Source: Alcaligenaceae bacterium
GTDB lineage: Bacteria > Pseudomonadota > Gammaproteobacteria > Burkholderiales > Burkholderiaceae_B
Direction of reading: 5' to 3'
NCBI GenBank assembly: GCA_947380655.1
Contig: CANCRX010000099.1
Location: forward strand, 1-11,282
Length of the DNA: 11,282 bases
In this document: piece by piece, positions 6,676 to 11,282 of the stretch
Layout of the letters: every line of letters begins with the position of its first letter
Position numbering within the stretch: position 1 is the stretch's first letter
Program-made: the position numbers and the translations under genes
Notes under the pieces: model-generated
What the model was told of the DNA's origin: nothing
What the model saw: the letters and a program-made list of their open reading frames with translations, nothing else
The model's database searches: none

Positions 6676-6687
6676 GAGATTAATCTC
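6676..6687. repeat. 12-bp perfect palindrome before the phosphoesterase gene
   Basis: GAGATTAATCTC is a perfect palindrome centred 26 bases upstream of the ATG at 6708, between the preceding terminator and the start codon. Its size and place suit a dimeric repressor's operator or a short mRNA hairpin. No strong promoter pair is visible around it, so the role is open. Confidence 0.4.
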
Positions 6688-6707
6688 GATCTTTATATGT
6701 TGAATGT

Positions 6708-7691
6708 ATGAAAATTTTTTTACGATGCGTGATTTCGCTTGCATTTTTAATATGCACGAAAGTCATGTCTCAGGCGCTGCCGTTTAGTTTTATCGCGCTT
6801 GGAGACTTACCGTATGGCGATACACGCAGAGTGGAAAATAACTATCGGAAATTGATTCAATCTATCAACTCGACGGGGCCGGTTTTTAGCATCCATGTGG
6901 GTGACTTAAAAAATGGTTCAAGTGAGTGTTCAGATCTGGAATTTACAAAGCAATTCCATCACTTCAATCTTTTTGAAAATGCTTTGATTTATACGCCAGG
7001 TGACAACGACTGGACGGACTGCCATCGTTTTCCCGGTGCTTTTGATCAACCACTCGAAAGATTAAGTGCGCTAAGGAGTCGTTTTTTTTCGATTCAAGCA
7101 TCTATGGGTAAGCGACCAATCATCCTTGAGCGCCAGTCTGTCTTGTACAGGAATTTTTCAGGCTATCCAGAGAATCAGCGCTGGATTCATAATCAGGTTT
7201 TATTCGTGACCTTACACGTGGTTGGCAGCAACAATAATTACGATCCAAAAATGAAGGATCCAAAGCAGTTTGCTGAGTTTACTGGTCGTGACGATGCGAA
7301 TATTGCTTGGATTCGATCGGCATTTCAACTCGCACAGGCTCAAAACCTAAGTGCGGTTGTTTTTGCTTTTCAAGGGGATGTATTTATAGAAAAATCATCG
7401 TTTGAATTATTTCCTATATCTTCTGGATTTAAAACGAGTATCGGTGACAATCTCTTGCCCCTTGCGGCAAAAGCGAATGTGCCAATATTGGTCATTCATG
7501 GCGACAGCCACAAGTTTAAATTTGATCAACCTTTTTTCATTAGTGATAAAAGGATTGATAATCTGACCAGAATAGAGGTACCAGGTGCTCAGGATGTTAG
7601 GGCGGTAGAAGTGACCGTAGATGTAAAATCAACTTCACCCTTTAGAGCGAAGCTGTTAGGTGACCCGCTAGGTCATACTAGTCAGAATTAG
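6708..7691 (+). CDS. Secreted calcineurin-like metallophosphoesterase-family protein
   Basis: A 327-residue protein with a signal peptide (MKIFLRC start, hydrophobic core, cleavage probably after SQA at 23), so it acts in the periplasm or outside. Metallophosphoesterase motifs appear in order: GDLPYGD (32-38, D33), HVGDLKNG (63-70, D66), PGDNDWTDCH (97-106, N100 and D101) and a final HGDSHKF (264-270). The block before that, FAFQGDVF (219-226), stands where a metal-binding His is often found, but here there is none. The fold is recognisable but the substrate is not; phosphomonoester or phosphodiester cleavage is the family expectation. No good Shine-Dalgarno precedes the ATG at 6708; the signal peptide supports this start. 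The gene appears to stand alone, with a terminator upstream, and its stop overlaps the stop of the convergent gene by four bases. Confidence 0.82.
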   Translation: MKIFLRCVISLAFLICTKVMSQALPFSFIALGDLPYGDTRRVENNYRKLIQSINSTGPVFSIHVGDLKNGSSECSDLEFTKQFHHFNLFENALIYTPGDNDWTDCHRFPGAFDQPLERLSALRSRFFSIQASMGKRPIILERQSVLYRNFSGYPENQRWIHNQVLFVTLHVVGSNNNYDPKMKDPKQFAEFTGRDDANIAWIRSAFQLAQAQNLSAVVFAFQGDVFIEKSSFELFPISSGFKTSIGDNLLPLAAKANVPILVIHGDSHKFKFDQPFFISDKRIDNLTRIEVPGAQDVRAVEVTVDVKSTSPFRAKLLGDPLGHTSQN

Positions 7692-8098
7692 TCTTTTTTA
7701 GGACGTCCTGCTGAAATTTTTTCAAGTTTATTGCGAGCAACTTCAAGTTGTTTGGATGTCATTGTTTTAAGCAATGCCACCCCAATACGCAACAGCTCAC
7801 TCTTTTTAATAGCAACGCCTTGCTTTAAGCATGATTTTTTCAAATCACCCAGAATTTGGTATTCCAACTCTGGCATGGTGAAGCTATCACGAACCATCTT
7901 TTGTTTTTTGACTTTGACTTTTTGAGTTGAAGTTTCGGCTATGACGGCAACTGGTTTAGTCTGGACTGGGACGGTTTTTTGTACGGGTGGTTTTACAGCA
8001 ACGGCTTTCTTGGCTGGTGATTTCTTAGTAACTGGTTTTTTTGCTACTGGTTTTTTAACCGCGGCTTGATTGAGTGTCGTGTTCAAAAAATTCTCCAT
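7688..8098 (-). CDS. Small protein: Lys/Pro/Ala-rich tail plus ribbon-helix-helix-like domain
   Basis: A very basic 136-residue protein in two parts. Residues 13-52 are a low-complexity tail with repeated KKPV/KKSPAKKA units, like histone H1 tails and bacterial H1-like nucleoid proteins. Residues about 68-115 fit a ribbon-helix-helix DNA-binding domain: strand MVRDSFTM (68-75), helix PELEYQILGDLKKSCLKQ (76-93), a turn GVAIKKS (94-100) and helix ELLRIGVALLKTM (101-113). It ends in AGRPKKD, a GRP core with basic residues that recalls an AT-hook. Proteins of this plan are common hypotheticals in Burkholderiales. A role in DNA binding or nucleoid organisation is likely but inferred. The start at 8098 has no clear ribosome site. 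Upstream is a promoter embedded in a large A/T palindrome that the protein might itself recognise. Confidence 0.75.
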   Translation of the reverse strand: MENFLNTTLNQAAVKKPVAKKPVTKKSPAKKAVAVKPPVQKTVPVQTKPVAVIAETSTQKVKVKKQKMVRDSFTMPELEYQILGDLKKSCLKQGVAIKKSELLRIGVALLKTMTSKQLEVARNKLEKISAGRPKKD

Positions 8099-8133
8099 TG
8101 GGCGAGTGGATGATTACAGAATGCATAAACGCC

Positions 8134-8164
8134 TTTAATTATTTATATTATATAAATAATTAAA
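8134..8164. repeat. Perfect 14+14 bp A/T-only inverted repeat
   Basis: The left arm TTTAATTATTTATA (8134-8147) is exactly complementary to the right arm TATAAATAATTAAA (8151-8164), with TTA between them. All 31 bases are A or T. It lies 36 bases before the start codon of the RHH-like gene and 38 bases after the end of the aldo/keto reductase gene. No T-tract follows it on either strand, so it does not look like an ordinary terminator; an operator is more likely. Confidence 0.8.
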
Positions 8165-8176
8165 TGTTTTTCTCAA
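8147..8176 (-). promoter_or_regulatory. Sigma-70 promoter of the RHH-like gene, -10 box at the palindrome centre
   Basis: On the minus strand TTGAGA (8176-8171) and a perfect TATAAT (8152-8147) are 18 bases apart. The -10 box covers the centre of the 31-base palindrome, so a protein bound to both arms would block open-complex formation. Transcription would start near 8140 and give a leader of about 40 bases. Confidence 0.6.
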
Positions 8177-8201
8177 ATGACTGCCGGTGTGACAGGTTTA
8201 A

Positions 8202-9158
8202 TTAGGCTCCAGGCAAGCTGTTAACCAGCGCAATCATGCGTTTGCGCATATCGGGATCAGGTAGTTTTCCTAGACCGCCAGCCATGTTATCAATCACGTT
8301 CGACGGTCTGCTGGTGGCGGGGGTGATGCAAGTCACCGCAGGATGGCTCGCGACATATTTCAGGAAAAACTGGGCCCAGGTCGTTGCATCAAATTCACGC
8401 GCCCAGTCTGGAACTTGTTTGCCCTCGACGCGTTTCCACAGCCTTGTTCTGCCAAAAGGGGCGTACACCAGTACGGCTATGCCTCGCTCCTGTGCCAGTG
8501 GCAGGATGGTTTCTTCGGCAAACCGATCATCAATCGCATAGTTAGTACCAATAAAATCAAACTTTTCAGTGCGCATGGTTTGAATCATTTCTGCGTACTG
8601 ATTTTCAAACGTAGTTGTCACACCGATGTATCTGACCCGACCTTGTTGTTTAGCTTCGCGCAGGATCGGTAATTGAACTTTCACGTCGCCCATGTTGTGG
8701 ACCTGGATCAGATCGATTACGGGCTTACCGATACGCTTAAAAGAGTTCTCGAGTTGATTGCGAGCGGCTGTCACATCGGCTGGGCCGCCACGTGGTGCAA
8801 CATTAAGCTTGGTTGCCCAGAAAAGTTTTTTAGCTACGCCCAGATCCTGTGCGATTTTTCCTGCGACTTCTTCGGATGCGCCATAGCTTGGGGCGGTGTC
8901 AAATACTGTGCCACCCAATTCCGTCATTTTTCTGATCACAGATTTCAAGGCGTCGTGATCTTCGTTGCGCGCGACCTGAGCAAAAGTTGCCGAACTGCCC
9001 AGACCGATGATCGGAAGCTTCTCTCCCGTGGAGGGGATCGCACGTGTAATGAGGGCGCCCGAGGTAGCACTGTGTTGTGCTTTGGCTAGATGAGGTGCGA
9101 GCGTCAAAGCACCTGCTGCGCCTATTGTCATGCTGAGCCATTCACGGCGTGTGGTCAT
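8202..9158 (-). CDS. Aldo/keto reductase with Tat signal peptide
   Basis: An NAD(P)H-type oxidoreductase fold, 318 aa. The N-terminus MTTRREWLSM carries the twin-arginine pattern (TRREWL at 3-8), followed by a moderately hydrophobic stretch GAAGALTLAPHLAKA to about 27, so a folded, cofactor-bound enzyme is probably exported to the periplasm. The AKR tetrad is complete: D87 and Y92 (VFDTAPSYG), K117 (WATKLN) and H154 (LIQVHNMGD). Further family segments are RVRYIGVTTT (174-183), FDFIGTNYAID (200-210) and CITPATSRPSNV (277-288), the last in the cofactor-phosphate binding area. The start is supported by GGGAGAAGGA at 9170-9161. It follows the MFS-type gene by 15 bases on the same strand and is probably translated from the same mRNA. 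The substrate is unknown; a carbonyl compound handled together with the transporter is possible. Confidence 0.9.
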   Translation of the reverse strand: MTTRREWLSMTIGAAGALTLAPHLAKAQHSATSGALITRAIPSTGEKLPIIGLGSSATFAQVARNEDHDALKSVIRKMTELGGTVFDTAPSYGASEEVAGKIAQDLGVAKKLFWATKLNVAPRGGPADVTAARNQLENSFKRIGKPVIDLIQVHNMGDVKVQLPILREAKQQGRVRYIGVTTTFENQYAEMIQTMRTEKFDFIGTNYAIDDRFAEETILPLAQERGIAVLVYAPFGRTRLWKRVEGKQVPDWAREFDATTWAQFFLKYVASHPAVTCITPATSRPSNVIDNMAGGLGKLPDPDMRKRMIALVNSLPGA

Positions 9159-9173
9159 ATTCCTTCTCCCTGA

Positions 9174-10490
9174 TTAAATAGCTGTTTTCTTTGCGCGATA
9201 CGTTTGCGATACGCCTAACCATATCCCCAGGACCATCCATACCAAGGACAATGGCACGACGAAAGCCGCTAGCCCTGTCAAGCCCATACCAAGCTTGCTG
9301 AGCAAACCTTCGGTTTGAGCGCCCACCACGTCTCCGCCACGGTAAACAAAGGTGTCGATGAACGCCTTGGATTTGTAGCGCTCTGCGCGAGGCATAATCG
9401 TGAATAGGGTCTCGCGGGCAGGGCGCATGACGCCGCGCTGTACCGCCCTGAATGTTGCATCGAGTGCGATGAGTGCAGCAAGTGAGCCGAAAATGGCAAG
9501 CCCGATGAAACCAAGCGCCACACAGATCGGTAGCAGTGCCAGAGTGAAGGGTACGCCAAAACGTTTCATTAGATGACTTGTCACGAAAGCTTGCAGAATC
9601 AATGTCGCGATTTGAGAGATCAAATCAATTTGTGCAAAGGCCGCGGTACGCGTATCTGTATCGACACCCAATGCGGCGACCATCTGTAAACGCGTGAAAT
9701 ATATAAACGTCGCAATCACTGCAACAATCAGCACATAGGCGGAGATGCCTAGCAAATACGGTGAGCGGATAACCGAAAGCATTCCTTCCCAGGCGCTTCC
9801 TCCAATGGCTTGCTCAGAAGACTGCTTAGCTTGCCCGTGCGGTGTTTGCTCATCTTGCAGCTGGGTCAATATCCATGCCGCGCATACGGCGAGGATGAGA
9901 AAAGCGGCCGCGACGAGTAATAAAAAGGGGGTGCCCATCGGTTTGGCTAGAACACTGGCTAACCAGGGGCCAAAGATCGCGCCGAGTGTGCCACCAATTG
10001 AGATGGCTCCAAATAAACGTTCACTTTGATCGAGTGAGAATCGGTCCGTCATTAAGGCCCAGAACAGCATGGTGGCAAAGAGATTGAACACGCTGAACCA
10101 GACGTAAAAAACCTGACCGCTCGTTTGTCCTATATGGGCGGGTGCCAGAACAAGCAAACAATAAAATATTAATAATCCTAACGCAAAAAAGAGATACGTC
10201 ACGGAAATAAAAACCATGCGACGAAATTTGCTGACAAGCAGACTAAAAAGTGGATTGACGGCAAAGGTGACTGCGACGGTTATATAGAACAGCCAGCGGA
10301 TCGCTTCAATTCCCCGCTGCATGCCTAACGCTTCGCGTGCGGGTCTGACCACCATTAACGCAGTCAGTACGCAGAAAAAGAATATGCCTGCGACCAGGGC
10401 GGGCAGAACCTCATGACGACGGATATTGGTGAAGGTCTGTAGCACGTGGCGCCTCTGTCTCTGTCCCGGCCCGGATCGACCGAGCGTCAT
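9174..10490 (-). CDS. MFS-fold transporter, nucleotide-exchanger-like group
   Basis: An inner-membrane protein of 438 aa with about 12 hydrophobic segments and a hydrophilic central loop at about 211-233 (QDEQTPHGQAKQSSEQ), the normal two-halves plan of the major facilitator fold. It resembles the proteins often annotated as ATP/ADP-translocase-like or Npt1/Npt2-like MFS transporters: RPAREALG at 49-56 near the first helix, and RPARETLFT (356-364) followed by RYKSKAFIDTFVYRGGD (371-387). The nucleotide substrate is not proven, since most free-living bacterial members have no known substrate. The ATG at 10490 has no clear ribosome site; a GTG at 10445 with GAGG six bases upstream is a credible alternative and would remove 15 basic, non-membrane residues. 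First gene of a pair with the Tat aldo/keto reductase, divergent from a CoA-transferase. Confidence 0.82.
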   Translation of the reverse strand: MTLGRSGPGQRQRRHVLQTFTNIRRHEVLPALVAGIFFFCVLTALMVVRPAREALGMQRGIEAIRWLFYITVAVTFAVNPLFSLLVSKFRRMVFISVTYLFFALGLLIFYCLLVLAPAHIGQTSGQVFYVWFSVFNLFATMLFWALMTDRFSLDQSERLFGAISIGGTLGAIFGPWLASVLAKPMGTPFLLLVAAAFLILAVCAAWILTQLQDEQTPHGQAKQSSEQAIGGSAWEGMLSVIRSPYLLGISAYVLIVAVIATFIYFTRLQMVAALGVDTDTRTAAFAQIDLISQIATLILQAFVTSHLMKRFGVPFTLALLPICVALGFIGLAIFGSLAALIALDATFRAVQRGVMRPARETLFTIMPRAERYKSKAFIDTFVYRGGDVVGAQTEGLLSKLGMGLTGLAAFVVPLSLVWMVLGIWLGVSQTYRAKKTAI

Positions 10491-10502
10491 ACTCTGCCGA
10501 TA

Positions 10503-10543
10503 TTACATAAAAGAGTGTCGCGATGCAGCTTGTTTTTATGTAA
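10503..10543. repeat. 10-bp inverted repeat in the divergent spacer
   Basis: TTACATAAAA (10503-10512) and TTTTATGTAA (10534-10543) are perfect inverted copies, with centres about 31 bases apart, roughly three helical turns. A 9-base direct repeat CTTGTTTTT (10529-10537 and 10547-10555) overlaps the right arm. The spacer separates the MFS-type gene from the CoA-transferase gene, so the arms could be paired operator sites for one regulator. No strong promoter boxes were found for either direction. Confidence 0.4.
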
Positions 10544-10608
10544 GCTCTTGTTTTTCTTAGGCTTCGCCATACCTTACAATCAATTTTTTATCTTTCTGAG
10601 GTTTGGCC

Positions 10609-11282
10609 ATGTCCGGTCCGCTTTCGCATATTAAAGTTCTCGATCTCTCCCGTGTGTTGGCAGCCCCTTGGGCCGCGCAGAATCTCGCGGATTTGGGTGC
10701 GGATGTCATCAAAGTTGAGCGCCCGGTTAAGGGGGATGACTCAAGAGCCTTTGCGCCACCTTTTTTGAAGGATCAGGATGGCAATGCCACGCGAGAATCA
10801 GCTTATTTTTGTGCAGCCAACCGCGGTAAGAAATCTATTACGGTTGATTTATCCAAACCAGAAGGTCAAGCACTGGTGCGCGAACTTGCTCGCGACGTAG
10901 ACGTGATTTTTGAAAACTATAAAGTGGGGGATCTCGCCCGCTATGGCTTGGGTTATGAAGACATCAAGGCCATTAACCCTTCAATCATTTATTGCTCGGT
11001 GACTGGGTTCGGTCAGACAGGTCCTGAAAAAGATCGCCCTGGTTATGACTTCATGGCCCAGGGTATGGGTGGTCTGATGAGCATCACGGGCGAGCGTGAG
11101 GATTTGCCTGGTGGTGGACCTCAGCGCGTCGGTGTACCTATTATTGACCTGACTACTGGTATGTATGCCAGCATTGCGGTGTGTGCCGCGATCGCGCATC
11201 GCGCGGTCACGGGCAAGGGTCAGTGGATTGATGTCGCACTGCTAGATTCCTCTGTCGCATTTCTGGCCAATCAGGCCATGAA
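10609..11282 (+). CDS. CaiB/BaiF family class III CoA-transferase (3' end outside window)
   Basis: Transfers CoA between an acyl-CoA and a free carboxylic acid through an aspartyl intermediate, in the cytoplasm. The ATG at 10609 follows GAGG (10598-10601) by seven bases. The 224 complete codons cover the N-terminal part of a protein normally near 400 aa. Family features are LSHIKVLDLSRVLAAPWAAQNLADLGADVIKVE (5-37), NRGKKSITVDL (71-81), FENYKVGDLARYGLGYEDI (101-119), SVTGFGQTGPEKDRPGYDFMAQGMGG (130-155) and GVPIIDLTTGMYAS (175-188). D180 in the last segment is the expected nucleophile. Close relatives are annotated as formyl-CoA, succinyl-CoA:dicarboxylate or alpha-methylacyl-CoA enzymes, and the substrate cannot be chosen here. 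Divergent from the transporter/aldo-keto reductase pair. Confidence 0.93.
   Translation, partial: MSGPLSHIKVLDLSRVLAAPWAAQNLADLGADVIKVERPVKGDDSRAFAPPFLKDQDGNATRESAYFCAANRGKKSITVDLSKPEGQALVRELARDVDVIFENYKVGDLARYGLGYEDIKAINPSIIYCSVTGFGQTGPEKDRPGYDFMAQGMGGLMSITGEREDLPGGGPQRVGVPIIDLTTGMYASIAVCAAIAHRAVTGKGQWIDVALLDSSVAFLANQAM

Noticed and set aside
8343..9089. Two plus-strand open frames (109 and 138 codons) antisense to the aldo/keto reductase
   Set aside because: The reductase has its full catalytic tetrad on the other strand; these frames show no recognisable domain.

Overview
The window reads as a chromosomal segment of a Gram-negative, respiring, heterotrophic proteobacterium, most likely a betaproteobacterium of the Burkholderiales. 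This is inferred from protein types: the SHP/DHC/cytochrome b561 set, an orphan branched-chain-amino-acid-type binding protein, a Lys-rich protein with a ribbon-helix-helix end, and a periplasmic Tat-type aldo/keto reductase. Base composition is moderate and fairly even. I saw no rRNA, tRNA, CRISPR array, insertion sequence, phage gene or attachment site, and no gene-free stretch longer than about 150 bases.

Region 1 (1-2696) is a redox/signalling block. On the minus strand a small secreted PepSY protein is followed by an OmpR/PhoP-type response regulator that runs off the left edge. Divergent from them on the plus strand is a tight three-gene operon: a monoheme SHP-type cytochrome c (DUF1924), a diheme cytochrome c (DHC) and a membrane cytochrome b561. 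The likely electron path is quinol pool to b561 to DHC to SHP, with SHP as the terminal, ligand-binding heme protein in the periplasm. The 150-base divergent spacer carries repeats that could be the regulator's sites.

Region 2 (2697-6660) holds a periplasmic ABC substrate-binding protein with no permease or ATPase beside it, a bidirectional terminator, a minus-strand class II aldolase/adducin-fold protein and, divergent from it, a D-aminoacylase-like amidohydrolase. Both enzymes appear to lack residues that are key in the classical members of their families. The amidohydrolase ends in a clear intrinsic terminator.

Region 3 (6661-8201) holds a secreted calcineurin-type phosphoesterase-like protein. 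Its stop codon overlaps by four bases the stop of a convergent gene for a small protein with a histone-H1-like Lys/Pro/Ala tail and a ribbon-helix-helix-like C-terminal half. The promoter I propose for that small gene has its -10 box at the centre of a perfect 14+14 bp, A/T-only inverted repeat.

Region 4 (8202-11282) holds a minus-strand two-gene operon: an MFS-fold transporter resembling the nucleotide-exchanger-like group, then a Tat-signal aldo/keto reductase. Divergent from it is a CaiB/BaiF class III CoA-transferase that runs off the right edge.

Most genes fit known families. The items most worth a second look are the heme operon with its control region, the palindrome/promoter/RHH-protein combination, the amidohydrolase with an altered metal site and a C8 tract near its start, and the RPARE motif found in both halves of the transporter.
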